A stretch of 34,062 bases of DNA from an uncultured Fretibacterium sp. (GCA_947168585.1 CAMVMK010000022.1:1-34062), one strand, 5' to 3'; positions 23,366-32,239 are shown, counted from the first letter of the stretch. The notes: generated by a model not told the origin, from the letters alone. Translations and numbers: made by a program.

Positions 23366-23826
23366 ATTTTTACTTTCATTACGATTTTTTTAACCGGGCC
23401 CTGTTCATCCATAGTAAACGCAGCTTTGTGAGCGTCTTCGGGCATGAAAATTAAAAAATGTCCCGGAATTGCCCTAAAAAATAAAGCGTCTTCAGGTTTG
23501 TCATAAAAATGGCGGTTATCTTTTTCGACGCTGTGATCTTTTTCATTTTTCATTTTTTCGGCCGGAGCATAGCCGTACCATTCAGAGCCTTTTAACGTTA
23601 CATGAATATCAATATGTTCGTCATGGGTCTCAAAAAATTTTTCTTCAGGTTTAGCGGCTTGAAATTCCGAGACGCTGAAATTAACATTATCGCCGTCAAT
23701 TTCATATTTACCGGCTGAAAGATTTTCGAGTTCGTTTTCATGTCCGGCCAAGTATTTAAGAGCGAGTTTAACGCCCTCGCCTAAATAATAATAGCGTGAA
23801 GAGTTATGAATAGTTCCGATTATCAT
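23362..23826 (-). CDS. YhcH/YjgK/YiaL-family protein (sugar anomerase type)
   Basis: This 154-residue cupin-like protein belongs to the YhcH/YjgK/YiaL (EbgC-like) family, whose studied members include a sialic acid anomerase and a beta-galactosidase subunit. Landmarks are the KYEIDGDNVNFSVSEF strand, the metal-site EHIDIHVTLKGSEWYGYAP segment (His and Glu ligands) and the FLIFMPEDAHKA motif near residues 123-136. It is the first gene of the long minus-strand operon. Its ATG follows GGAG by 13 bases. No sialic acid or galactoside genes are nearby, so the sugar cannot be named. Confidence 0.88.
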   Translation of the reverse strand: MIIGTIHNSSRYYYLGEGVKLALKYLAGHENELENLSAGKYEIDGDNVNFSVSEFQAAKPEEKFFETHDEHIDIHVTLKGSEWYGYAPAEKMKNEKDHSVEKDNRHFYDKPEDALFFRAIPGHFLIFMPEDAHKAAFTMDEQGPVKKIVMKVKI

Positions 23827-24177
23827 AAATTTTTCATCTCCGTTTTTATAAAATTAAATTAATTTTTAATTATACACGCGGGGCAATCCAAAATATTAAA
23901 ATAATGAAACAAAATTTTATTTTTTGTGTTATAATTTCTCAAAGAAAGTTTCCCGGTATGAGTCGGGAAATTATTTTTTATTATTACATTTATTATTACA
24001 AAAATCTTAATTTTAATTTCTTCCTGCAAAGTTTCACAGAAAAATTTTTGAAAAAAAAACGCACGAAATTTTTTGAGGCTCTTCCTCTTAAGATTACGAA
24101 ATAAAAATTTATTTTTATAAAAAAAAATCCCCCGAAAAAATTTCAGGGGAAAAACATTCGAGTTTTAATTTTAATTT
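23827..24177. other. Intergenic region with promoter of the long operon, a hairpin and a terminator
   Basis: On the minus strand TATAAT (complement of 23869-23874) lies about 43 bases ahead of the YhcH-like gene and is the best promoter candidate for the operon; the -35 is weak. On the plus strand TATAAT at 23930-23935 is followed at 23949-23970 by a 7-bp TTTCCCG/CGGGAAA hairpin and a T-rich run, which would give a very short transcript. The hydrogenase terminator is at 24119-24149. A 66-codon open frame here is extremely AT-rich and not credible as a gene. Confidence 0.5.
24119..24149 (-). terminator. Intrinsic terminator of the hydrogenase cluster
   Basis: On the minus strand, CCCC-T-GAAA pairs with TTTCGGGG around a 3-base loop (plus-strand 24130-24149, one bulge), followed by A and a run of T residues (complement of 24119-24127). 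It lies about 30 bases after the hydA stop codon. Confidence 0.9.
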
Positions 24178-25869
24178 TTATTTTTCGCGATGGCTGTGAA
24201 GAAGTTCATGCTCGCGTCCTTTTATTAACGTGTCATAAATCGCGAGAGCCGTCGGGTTTTCGTTGGACTTTTTAATTTGCGTATTAATGTCGGAGTCGTA
24301 AAGTCCTGATTTACGGGCTTCTTTTGTGCGTTTACCAGCGTGAGCAGGCTGTCCGCCTCCCATGATACAGCCGCGTCTGCAGGCCATGACTTCAACAAAA
24401 TGGAAGAATTTTTCGCCGCTCTTAATCTGCTTTAATAATTCGTTGGCTTCGGCAAGTCCGCTGACAACTGCCGCTTTAATTTCGTTGCCTTTGTAATTGA
24501 ACGTAAATTCGCGTAACGGGCCGGGACCTCTTACACCGCTTTGACGCAATGCCTCAATAGCAGGACGGTCGGGACCTTCGCAAAGAGTTCTCAAAGCAGC
24601 TTCCATAACACCGCCTGAATTTCCGAAAATAACTCCGCCGCCTGAGCCCATTCCGAAAGGCATATCGGCAGCTTCGCTCTCTAATTTATCGAACTGAATA
24701 CCGGCGCGCTTAATCATAGTGATTAATTCTTCGGTCGTGAGGACGTAATCAATATTTTGTTTTCCGTCGCGTTTCAAATCGTCGCGTAAAATTTCAGCTT
24801 TTTTCGCTGTGCACGGCATGATACCGACTGAAAGAATTTTCTTGCCCTCGTTCTTGGCCGGGTCTGCAAAATATTCACGCGCAACTGAGCCTAACATTTG
24901 AATAGGCGAGTAACTTGTTGAAATATTTTTAGAAAATTCAGGCCAGCGGGTCTCACAGAATTTTACCCAAGCCGGGCAGCATGACGTAAACAACGGGAAA
25001 GGCCCGCCTTTCTCGAAAATTTCAAGAAATTCTTTGCTTTCCTCTAAAATCGTCAAGTCTGCTCCGAAAGTCGTATCATAAACTTCATCGAAGCCGAGAC
25101 GATGCAAAGCCGCAACGATTTTACCCATGACGTTCTCGCCGCGTTCGCCTCCGAATGCCTGACTGACTGCAACACGGACAGCCGGAGCAACCTGCGCAAA
25201 AACTTTTACATCGGGGTCTGATAATGCTTCCCAAACGGGGCGGATATTAGTGTTAATACTTATAGCACCCGTCGGGCAGACTACACGGCATTGACCGCAA
25301 TTAACGCAGTCTGTTTTAGCGAGTTCCTTATTAAATGCCGGAGCTACTGTCGCGTAAGTTCCGCGATTAGTAAAGTCAATAGCGTTAACCCCCTGAATAC
25401 CCTCGCAGACTCTGACGCAGTCGCCGCAAAGAATACATTTATTCGGGTTTCTAACGATTGAAGGCGAGCTGAAATCTATCGGGTGATGACCCTTGTGAGC
25501 AGGATATGAGACACTCGCAACGCCGAGCCTGTGAGCTAATCTCTGTAAATCGCAGTCGCCGCTCTTAACGCAAGAAGTGCAATCGCGGTCGTGTGAAGCG
25601 AGCAATAACTCAATAATCATTCGTCTGTAACGAACGAGTCTGGGCGTGTTAGTCTTAATGCTCATGCCGTCGCGCGGACGTTCTGAACATGACGCGAAAA
25701 TTCTGCCTCTATCGTCTTCAACGTTGCAAAGTCTGCAGGCTCCGTAAATTGAAAGCTCCGAATGATAACATAAAGTCGGTAAATCTATTCCGGCTTTTCT
25801 TATAACTGAAAGAACGTTAGGTTCGTCTGTAAATTCAACGGGAAAACCGTCAATTTTCATAAATCCCAT
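24178..25869 (-). CDS. hydA: [FeFe]-hydrogenase catalytic subunit of a HydABC-type complex
   Basis: This 563-residue enzyme makes or consumes H2. In order it has an N-terminal plant-ferredoxin [2Fe-2S] domain (Cys34, 45, 48, 61), the HxxxC..C segment HDRDCTSCVKSGDC, two [4Fe-4S] motifs (CILCGDCVRVC and CVNCGQCRVVCPTGA) and the H-cluster domain. The H-cluster signatures are complete: TSCCPAW with proton-transfer Cys297 and ligand Cys298, MPCTAKK with Cys353, and ACRRGC with Cys497 and Cys501. The last motif has RR where CpI has PG. ATG 25869 follows AGGAGG. With HydB and HydC encoded upstream it should form an NADH- and ferredoxin-coupled complex, as in Thermotoga, though it lacks the C-terminal [2Fe-2S] extension of that HydA. 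Confidence 0.93.
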   Translation of the reverse strand: MGFMKIDGFPVEFTDEPNVLSVIRKAGIDLPTLCYHSELSIYGACRLCNVEDDRGRIFASCSERPRDGMSIKTNTPRLVRYRRMIIELLLASHDRDCTSCVKSGDCDLQRLAHRLGVASVSYPAHKGHHPIDFSSPSIVRNPNKCILCGDCVRVCEGIQGVNAIDFTNRGTYATVAPAFNKELAKTDCVNCGQCRVVCPTGAISINTNIRPVWEALSDPDVKVFAQVAPAVRVAVSQAFGGERGENVMGKIVAALHRLGFDEVYDTTFGADLTILEESKEFLEIFEKGGPFPLFTSCCPAWVKFCETRWPEFSKNISTSYSPIQMLGSVAREYFADPAKNEGKKILSVGIMPCTAKKAEILRDDLKRDGKQNIDYVLTTEELITMIKRAGIQFDKLESEAADMPFGMGSGGGVIFGNSGGVMEAALRTLCEGPDRPAIEALRQSGVRGPGPLREFTFNYKGNEIKAAVVSGLAEANELLKQIKSGEKFFHFVEVMACRRGCIMGGGQPAHAGKRTKEARKSGLYDSDINTQIKKSNENPTALAIYDTLIKGREHELLHSHREK

Positions 25870-25880
25870 TTCAACACCTC

Positions 25881-27758
25881 CTAAGCGACATAGATAGCTT
25901 TGAACGGACAAGCAGCAATACACGCACCGCACTTGATACACTTGCTCTGGTCAATTTCGTACGGAGTTTTAGGCGCGCCGTGAATAGCTTGGACAGGGCA
26001 GCCTCTTGCGCATTTTGAACAGGCTTTGCATTTTTCTTTGTCGATAATGTACTGCTTGAGTTTTTGACAGACATGAGCCGGGCATTTTTTGTCTTTGATG
26101 TGAGCTTCATATTCGTCAAGGAAATTATCGAGAGTGCTGACGACAGGCAGCGGAGCAGATTTCCCGAGTCCGCAGAGAGCAGTGTTGATAATTAAATCCG
26201 AGAGCGTTCTAAGTTTTTCGATGTCCTCCATTTCGCCCTGACCCGCGACAATTCTCTCTAAAATTTCTAACATTCTTAGAGTTCCTTCGCGGCACGGGAC
26301 ACATTTTCCGCAGCTTTCACGGTGAGTAAATTCCATGAAGAATCTCGCAACTTCGACCATGCAGGTATCTTCGTCCATTACGACGAGGCCGCCTGAGCCG
26401 ACAATTACGCCTAATTTTTTGACGTTATCGAAATCAAGAGGTTCATCAAGCTGGCTTTCTGTCAAACAGCCGCCTGAAGGTCCGCCGATCTGAACGGCTT
26501 TGAATTTTTTATCGTTGCGAATGCCTCCGCCTATTTTGAAAATAATTTCGCGCGGAGTAATTCCGAACGGGACTTCAATTAAGCCGGTATTTTTGACGCT
26601 TCCGGTGAGAGCAAAGGCTTTTGTTCCGGGACTTTTTTCAGTGCCGAAACCTTTGAACCAGTCTGCTCCGTTAGTGATAATCATCGGAACGTTCGCAAAA
26701 GTTTCAACGTTATTTAATACTGTAGGCTTTTCAAATAATCCCTGCTCGACTGTTCGCGGCGGTTTAACTCTGGGCATTCCTCGCTTGCCTTCGATTGAAG
26801 CAGTTAAAGCACTTCCCTCGCCGCAGACGAAAGCTCCTGCACCGCGATTAATGTGAAGCTGAAAATCAAAGCCCGAACCTAAAATATTTTCGCCGAGCAA
26901 TCCTGCTTCTGTGGCCTGTTTTATAGCAATCTGCAATCTTTTAACGGCTAAAGGATACTCAGCGCGGACATAAATATACCCCTCGTGAGCTCCGACAGCG
27001 TAAGCAGCTATAATCATGCCTTCGATCATTTTATGAGGATCGCCTTCCATTATTGAACGGTCCATAAAAGCGCCGGGGTCGCCTTCATCGCCGTTGCATA
27101 CGACATAACGGACCGTTTCAGCTTGACGGGCAACCTGCTGCCATTTTTTACCGGCCGGGAAACCTCCGCCGCCGCGTCCTCTTAAATTCGAGTCTAAAAT
27201 TTTCTCTATAACTTCATCGGGCGTTAAATCAAAAAGCGAATGAGCCAATGCCTGATAAGCTCCGCTCGCGATAGCTTCTTCAATGTGTTCTGCGTCAATA
27301 TGTCCGCAATTTTTAAGAACGACACGGGTCTGACCGGCATAAAACGGAATTTCTTCCTGCTTGACGTATTCTTTGCCGTCCATTTTATAAATCAGTCTGT
27401 CAATAATTTCGCCGTTCTTTATTGTCTTTTCAAAAATTTCATCGCAGTCTTCGGGCTTGACTTTAGTGTATAAAATTCCCTGCGGTTCAATACGAACTAA
27501 CGGCCCCATTTCGCAAAATCCGTGACAACCTGTGCGTCTTACTCCTACAGGATGCCCGGCAGCTTCGGGAGCAAACTCTACGGAAATATTTGCGTCAGTT
27601 CCTGCAAGTTCGTTGAAACGTTCAGCGATTTTTGCACTTCCTCCGGCCTGACAGCCAGTGCCTGCGCAAATTAATACACGGCAGGGAGAGTTTTTAATTT
27701 TAGCTTCAAAAAGTTCATGAAATTTTTTTAATTCTTCAAAGTTTTCGATTCTGTTCAT
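25881..27758 (-). CDS. hydB: HydB, NADH-binding flavoprotein subunit (NuoF-like)
   Basis: This 625-residue subunit carries FMN and binds NAD(H). It has an N-terminal thioredoxin-like [2Fe-2S] domain (CAGTGC...TGCHGFC), then the NuoF core with GRGGGGFPAGKKW, CNGDEGDPGAFMDRS and INRGAGAFVCGEGSAL, the [4Fe-4S] motif SCGKCVPCREG, and a C-terminal pair of [4Fe-4S] motifs (CKACSKCARGC and CIKCGACIAAC, about residues 576-620). That layout is the one seen in HydB and HndC rather than in respiratory NuoF. ATG 27758 overlaps the hydC stop (ATGA) and follows GAGGAGG. The hydA start is 11 bases after its stop. Confidence 0.95.
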   Translation of the reverse strand: MNRIENFEELKKFHELFEAKIKNSPCRVLICAGTGCQAGGSAKIAERFNELAGTDANISVEFAPEAAGHPVGVRRTGCHGFCEMGPLVRIEPQGILYTKVKPEDCDEIFEKTIKNGEIIDRLIYKMDGKEYVKQEEIPFYAGQTRVVLKNCGHIDAEHIEEAIASGAYQALAHSLFDLTPDEVIEKILDSNLRGRGGGGFPAGKKWQQVARQAETVRYVVCNGDEGDPGAFMDRSIMEGDPHKMIEGMIIAAYAVGAHEGYIYVRAEYPLAVKRLQIAIKQATEAGLLGENILGSGFDFQLHINRGAGAFVCGEGSALTASIEGKRGMPRVKPPRTVEQGLFEKPTVLNNVETFANVPMIITNGADWFKGFGTEKSPGTKAFALTGSVKNTGLIEVPFGITPREIIFKIGGGIRNDKKFKAVQIGGPSGGCLTESQLDEPLDFDNVKKLGVIVGSGGLVVMDEDTCMVEVARFFMEFTHRESCGKCVPCREGTLRMLEILERIVAGQGEMEDIEKLRTLSDLIINTALCGLGKSAPLPVVSTLDNFLDEYEAHIKDKKCPAHVCQKLKQYIIDKEKCKACSKCARGCPVQAIHGAPKTPYEIDQSKCIKCGACIAACPFKAIYVA

Positions 27759-28240
27759 TCTTTCGCGGCCTCCTCTTTTAACTCTTTAATGAGAGCCGTA
27801 GCTTTATCCGGTGTCATAGCCGGGTGAACTTTATCATTTACCATCATGGCCGGAGCAAGTCCGCAAGCCCCTAAACACGATACAGTTTCGACCGTGAATA
27901 ACATATCGTCAGTAGTATGTTTTTTCTCTGAAAGTCCGAGTTCTTCACGCAGACGGTTAAGAACAGGCACAGACTGTCTGACATGGCAGGCAGTACCGTC
28001 GCAGACTCTGATAATATATTTTCCTTTAGCCTCGAATGAAAATCTTTCATAGAAGCTCGCAACGCTGTAAGCCTTTGTCTCAGTTATGCCGATTTTGCCG
28101 GCGATATAAGACAATAATTCGACAGGAATATAATTCCAAGTTTCTTGAATTTCGTGAATAATAGGAATTAATGAACGTTCCTGCGCCGGATATTTGCTTA
28201 AAATTTCGTCTGTTTTTTCGTAAAAAGAATTATCAAGCAC
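27755..28240 (-). CDS. hydC: HydC, [2Fe-2S] subunit (NuoE-like)
   Basis: This 161-residue thioredoxin-like ferredoxin passes electrons within the HydABC complex. The NuoE ligand set C-x4-C ... C-x3-C is visible as CDGTAC and CLGAC (about residues 86-91 and 127-131). A helical N-terminal region with LIPIIHEIQETWNYIP matches the family. The start is GTG 28240. Its Shine-Dalgarno GAGGA (complement of 28248-28252) is part of a GTGAGGA heptamer. It is separated from the upstream hydrogenase gene by 95 bases filled mainly with repeats, so its expression could be partly independent. Confidence 0.94.
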   Translation of the reverse strand: MLDNSFYEKTDEILSKYPAQERSLIPIIHEIQETWNYIPVELLSYIAGKIGITETKAYSVASFYERFSFEAKGKYIIRVCDGTACHVRQSVPVLNRLREELGLSEKKHTTDDMLFTVETVSCLGACGLAPAMMVNDKVHPAMTPDKATALIKELKEEAAKE

Positions 28241-28247
28241 AAAAAAT

Positions 28248-28341
28248 TCCTCACTTTCTTAACAAATTTTATAAATTTAGGAGCGGGGAAGTAAAAAATT
28301 TTTTCAGTTCCTACTTCCTAACTCCTCATTCCTCACTACTT
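28248..28341. repeat. Heptamer array between the two hydrogenase transcription blocks
   Basis: Five units of (G/C/A)TTCCTA or ACTCCTC type lie at 28307-28341, and the last one holds the stop codon of the upstream hydrogenase gene. An inverted GGAAGTA near 28287 can pair with TACTTCC in the array across an A6T6-like spacer. A single GTGAGGA at the other edge serves as the hydC ribosome binding site. Confidence 0.7.
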
Positions 28342-30060
28342 CCATAACTCCCAGCGGACTTGATCCGTGTGAAGCAAATGATGTGATTTTTCGCCCAAAG
28401 GTTTCCCTAAAAATTCTCTGTAACACTGAATAATTGAGGGATTTTCGTGGGAAAATCTCAAGTTGGATTTCTTATCGAGAGCTAAAAGCAAGCGGCCTCT
28501 GTCTGCTCCAAGTTCTTCACCTTCAAAAATAGGCTGACCGCCGCCTCCTGCACAACCTGTCGGGCAAGCCATGCACTCAACGAAGTCATATTGAACTTCT
28601 TTATTTTTTATGGCCTCGCAAAGTTTTCGGATATTTCCTAAGCCGTGAGCAACTGCAATTCTTAATTTAGTGCCGTTAATCTCAAATTCTGCTTCTTTCC
28701 AGCCTTTATAGCCGCGAACATTTTTGAAAGCGTCAGGATCGGGATTTTTGCCCGTTACTAAGTTATAAGCCGTTCTCAAGGCTGCTTCCATAACGCCGCC
28801 TGTAGTTCCGAAAATATGTCCCGCTCCGGAAGCTACGCCCAAAGGCATATCAAAACCGCTCTCGGCCAAGTCCTTGACGTTAATTCCTTCCGAACGGATT
28901 AATCTGTCAAGTTCGCGGACTGTCAAAACTGCGTCAACATCACGCGCTCCGGAACTGTTCATGCACTCAACATCACATTCATATTTTTTAGCCGTGCAGG
29001 GCATGAAAGAAACGTGATAAATATCTTCAGCCTTAACGCCTAAAATTTGAGCGTACCAAGTTTTTATAATTGCTCCGAACATCTGCTGAGGAGATTTCGC
29101 GCTCGAAAGATTTCCAACTAATTCTGGATATTCCATTTTTACAAATCTCACCCAGCCCGGACAACATGACGTGAACATCGGATATTCTTTTAATTCGCCG
29201 TCTGTGAGCCTCTTCAAAAATTCGCTGCCCTCTTCCATTATCGTTAAATCCGCTGAAAAATCTGTGTCGAAAACATAATGGAAACCGACTTCACGCAATG
29301 CGCTTACAAGTCTTTCTGAAGTTGCTTCTTCGTGAGTCAAACCTAACTGTTCGCCCCATGAAGTTCTGACAGCAGGAGCAACGGAAGCAATTACTATTTT
29401 TGTCGGGTCAGCTAAGGCATCGCGGACTTTTTGAGTATCATCGCGTTCAGTTAAAGCACCGACAGGGCAGTGAGTTATACACTGTCCGCAAATAGTACAG
29501 TTAATTTCGGTAATATCTTTACCGCCGCGGCAGTCAACGACAGTTTGAGAGCCTGATTTAGCTACGTCCCAAACGTTCATTTGCTGGACTTTCTCGCAGA
29601 CCTGTATGCAACGCATACATTTTATACATTTTTTATCATTGCGGATTAAAGGAAAATCTTGGTTCCATTCAATTCCTTTAATATCTTCATGATAAGGAAA
29701 TTCTAAAATCCCTAAATCATTAGAAATTCTTTGAAGTTCACAGTTACCCGAACGCGCACATTCAGGACATCTTGCGCTGTGCTGTGAAAGTAAAAGTTCG
29801 ACGTTAATTTTTCTTGCCTGACGGACTTTCGGGGAATTTGTACGAATTTCCATGCCTTCAAGGGCGATCGTGTTGCATGACGCTACGAGCCTGTCAAGCC
29901 CGACAATTTCAGCAACGCAGACTCTGCACGCTCCGATTTCATTCAAACCTTTTAAGTAACAAAGGTGGGGAATGTTGATATTATTAAGCCTCGCGGCCTC
30001 AAGAATTGTAGTGTTTTCCGGCACTTGCAAATCTGTACCGTTGATTTTAATGTTTACCAT
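28336..30060 (-). CDS. Second [FeFe]-hydrogenase (CpI-like domain layout)
   Basis: This 574-residue protein has the same length and numbering as clostridial CpI. It has an N-terminal [2Fe-2S] domain (CYLKGLNEIGACRVC), the HSARCPECARSGNC segment, two [4Fe-4S] motifs (CIKCMRCIQVC and CTICGQCITHC) and a full H-cluster set: TSCCPGW with Cys299/Cys300, MPCTAKKYE, and ACPTGC with Cys499/Cys503. It is therefore expected to be catalytic. ATG 30060 overlaps the stop of the GltD-like gene by 7 bases, so these two are translationally coupled. That pairing suggests a group A4-like or Stn/Nfn-like module with NADP(H) as a partner; this is inference from context. Confidence 0.92.
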   Translation of the reverse strand: MVNIKINGTDLQVPENTTILEAARLNNINIPHLCYLKGLNEIGACRVCVAEIVGLDRLVASCNTIALEGMEIRTNSPKVRQARKINVELLLSQHSARCPECARSGNCELQRISNDLGILEFPYHEDIKGIEWNQDFPLIRNDKKCIKCMRCIQVCEKVQQMNVWDVAKSGSQTVVDCRGGKDITEINCTICGQCITHCPVGALTERDDTQKVRDALADPTKIVIASVAPAVRTSWGEQLGLTHEEATSERLVSALREVGFHYVFDTDFSADLTIMEEGSEFLKRLTDGELKEYPMFTSCCPGWVRFVKMEYPELVGNLSSAKSPQQMFGAIIKTWYAQILGVKAEDIYHVSFMPCTAKKYECDVECMNSSGARDVDAVLTVRELDRLIRSEGINVKDLAESGFDMPLGVASGAGHIFGTTGGVMEAALRTAYNLVTGKNPDPDAFKNVRGYKGWKEAEFEINGTKLRIAVAHGLGNIRKLCEAIKNKEVQYDFVECMACPTGCAGGGGQPIFEGEELGADRGRLLLALDKKSNLRFSHENPSIIQCYREFLGKPLGEKSHHLLHTDQVRWELWK

Positions 30061-31904
30061 TTATTTTCACGTCCTCCCCTGAATGTTCCAAAGCCGAATT
30101 TATCGCAGCGCAAACATCTTTCCGTTTCCTGAATCATTTCTTCGGCGGTCATGCTCTCTTCAACTAAACTGAAATCTTTTATGCGCTCATCAACTGAACG
30201 CTCACGGAGTTTAACTCTTCCGCAGGCCGGTCTGTTATGAGGCACAGGAGCAGGAATATCGACAGGAATATGAATAGGGTGATTAAATCCTAAATATTCA
30301 TCAATGTTAGCCGCCGCGATTTTTCCCGCGCCGATAGCACTGATAACGGTTGCAGGTCCTGTAACGCAGTCGCCCCCGGAAAATACTCCGTCCATGTCGG
30401 GAATTTGCTCGCTGTCAAGAATATTAATAGTTCCGCGTCTGGGATTCATTGAGACATTTTCAAGGTTGTAGCTTTCAATGCCCTGACCGATAGCAACGAT
30501 AATAATATCGGCTTCGAGTCTCACAGGCTCATGGCTCGCCGCTTTCGGGGTCGGTCTGCCGTCTTTAATGAAACTTATCATCTGATTTTGAACCCAAAGG
30601 GCTTTTGCTTTTCCGTCATCACCGACTTCAACTTTCAAAGGCGCAACAAGTTCAAAAAGTTCACAGCCTTCAGCTTCAGCCGCGCGGATTTCCTCATCAA
30701 GAGCCGTCATTTCTTCGAGTCTTCTTCTATAAGCGATAATAACTCTTTCTGCTCCGAGCCTTACTGAAGAGCGTGCGCAGTCCATAGCAACGTTACCGCC
30801 GCCGACTACGACAACTTTTTTACCTTTGAAGTCCGGATAATTATCATCGCCGATCCGTCTTAATAAACTTACAGCTGACATAACGCCTTCAGCATCTTCG
30901 CCGGGAATTTTCAAAGATTTGTCAGTGTGAGCACCGATAGCGATATAAACCGCATCAAATTCGCTGCGTAATTTTGAGAGCGGATAACTGTCGCCGCCGA
31001 TTGAAACTTCTGTGTGAACTTTAATATCGCCTGATGTTAAGAGCGTGTTAATTTCCTCGTCTAAAATTTCTCTTGGAAGTCTATACGCCGGAATACCGTA
31101 ACGCAACATTCCGCCTAATTTTTTGCGCTGTTCAAAAATTTCTACGCTGTGTCCCATCATGCCTAAATAATAAGCCGCGCTAATTCCGCTCGGGCCGCCG
31201 CCTACGATAGCAATTTTCTTGCCTGTAGCTTCTGCAGCGTGTTCGCCCTCTCTATAAACGGGAACATGGCCGGAATTTTTAACGGCATATAATTTCAAGC
31301 CTCGAATGTTCAAAGCGTCATCGATTAAATTTCTGCGGCATTTATTTTCGCAAGGGTGTTCGCAAACCATAGCGCAGACTGACGGGAAAGGATTGTCTTT
31401 TCTTATTAGTCTCACTGCATCGGCATAACGTCCCGCATTAATCAAAGCTATATAACCAGGAACGTCAACATGAGCCGGGCAAAGGTGAACGCAAGGAACA
31501 GCCTGAAAACCTTCGGCGACACAATGGCCTTTTGTGGCGTGGGCAATGTAATCTTCTCTGAAGCCTTTTAGGCCTTTCAAGACCATGTTAGCAGCCTCGT
31601 AACCGATAGCGCAGTCAGCTGAAGCGTAAATAGTTTCTGCCGTGCGTTCAATTAGGTCAACGGTCTTCATATCGCCGCGCCCCTCGATTAAATCATCGAT
31701 TAATTTTTCGAGCTGCTTTAAGCCTACGCGGCAAGGAACACACTTTCCGCAGGTCTGAGACGAATAAACTTTCAAATAACTGCTCGCTAAATCTAAAGGA
31801 CAAAGGCCGGGAGGTGCTCCCGTAACTCTACGCTCCAAATCAAAGTGAAGCGAATTTGCTGTTGCTTGAATTTCTGTTTCAGGTCTAACGACAAGACGAC
31901 TCAA
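30054..31904 (-). CDS. NuoF-type [4Fe-4S] head fused to GltD/NfnB-like NADPH flavoprotein
   Basis: This 616-residue protein joins two modules. Residues about 40-115 match only the C-terminal iron-sulfur part of NuoF (Cys52, 55, 58 in CGKCVPC and Cys98), with no FMN/NADH domain. Residues about 130-600 form a GltD-like unit: cysteine-rich N-terminal FeS region (CVHLCPAHVDVP, CEHPCENKC), an FAD Rossmann motif VGGGPSGISAAYYLG, an NAD(P) motif VVGGGNVAMDCARSS and the closing GGDCVTGPATVISAIGAGKIAA. Such proteins oxidise NADPH and pass electrons through FeS centres. Coupled to a [FeFe]-hydrogenase gene, it probably links H2 and ferredoxin to NADP(H). The start is TTG 31904 with AGGGGG upstream. It is the first gene of the cluster. 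Confidence 0.88.
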   Translation of the reverse strand: MSRLVVRPETEIQATANSLHFDLERRVTGAPPGLCPLDLASSYLKVYSSQTCGKCVPCRVGLKQLEKLIDDLIEGRGDMKTVDLIERTAETIYASADCAIGYEAANMVLKGLKGFREDYIAHATKGHCVAEGFQAVPCVHLCPAHVDVPGYIALINAGRYADAVRLIRKDNPFPSVCAMVCEHPCENKCRRNLIDDALNIRGLKLYAVKNSGHVPVYREGEHAAEATGKKIAIVGGGPSGISAAYYLGMMGHSVEIFEQRKKLGGMLRYGIPAYRLPREILDEEINTLLTSGDIKVHTEVSIGGDSYPLSKLRSEFDAVYIAIGAHTDKSLKIPGEDAEGVMSAVSLLRRIGDDNYPDFKGKKVVVVGGGNVAMDCARSSVRLGAERVIIAYRRRLEEMTALDEEIRAAEAEGCELFELVAPLKVEVGDDGKAKALWVQNQMISFIKDGRPTPKAASHEPVRLEADIIIVAIGQGIESYNLENVSMNPRRGTINILDSEQIPDMDGVFSGGDCVTGPATVISAIGAGKIAAANIDEYLGFNHPIHIPVDIPAPVPHNRPACGRVKLRERSVDERIKDFSLVEESMTAEEMIQETERCLRCDKFGFGTFRGGRENKW

Positions 31905-31984
31905 TATAAATTCCCCCTCAAATATAAAAATTTATGAAATCTCTAAATGTCGAAAGTTGCCTTTATATAAATTTAGTATGGAAA

Positions 31985-31993
31985 ATTATACCA
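31985..31993 (-). promoter_or_regulatory. Extended -10 promoter of the hydrogenase cluster
   Basis: On the minus strand TGGTATAAT (complement of 31985-31993) is a near-perfect extended -10 element, about 80 bases ahead of the first gene. The -35 region is poor, as allowed with TGn. The same TATGG(T/-)A context precedes the TerD genes. The untranslated leader is AT-rich; no clear Rex operator was found in it. Confidence 0.65.
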
Positions 31994-32182
31994 TAGGGAA
32001 AGGCGTAATGCCTTGAAATTTGCGAGTTTGTAAAATCTTACTGTTAAAAAATTTTTTCGGTTAGGTGGGAAAAGCAATTAGGAATGAAGAATTTAATGAT
32101 AATCTGTAGATTTTTCACAGCCATTCTTGAACCGTATTTTCGTGTCGCGGCATTAAGATTTTCACAAACTTTCTCTAATGTT
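31994..32182. other. AT-rich spacer between the hydrogenase promoter and the insertion element
   Basis: On the minus strand there is an open stretch of roughly 48 codons between about 32190 and 32045, without a start codon, reading into the element's left end. It resembles decayed coding sequence but matches nothing I recognise. One weak heptamer-like ATTAGGA lies near 32090. No other feature is seen. Confidence 0.35.
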
Positions 32183-32239
32183 TTAGAGGCTGTCGTCTTA
32201 AATGATAAAATAGAAAAAATAATGGAGAAAGTAAATTAA

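Noticed and set aside
23904-24104. 66-residue open frame in the gap before the hydrogenase terminator
   Set aside because: It is almost entirely AT-rich codons (Phe, Tyr, Lys, Ile), contains a hairpin with a T-run, has no ribosome binding site and resembles no protein.
28241-28335. Rex operator before hydC
   Set aside because: A TTTGTTAAG stretch is present but the second half of the TTGTTAA...TTAACAA palindrome is missing.
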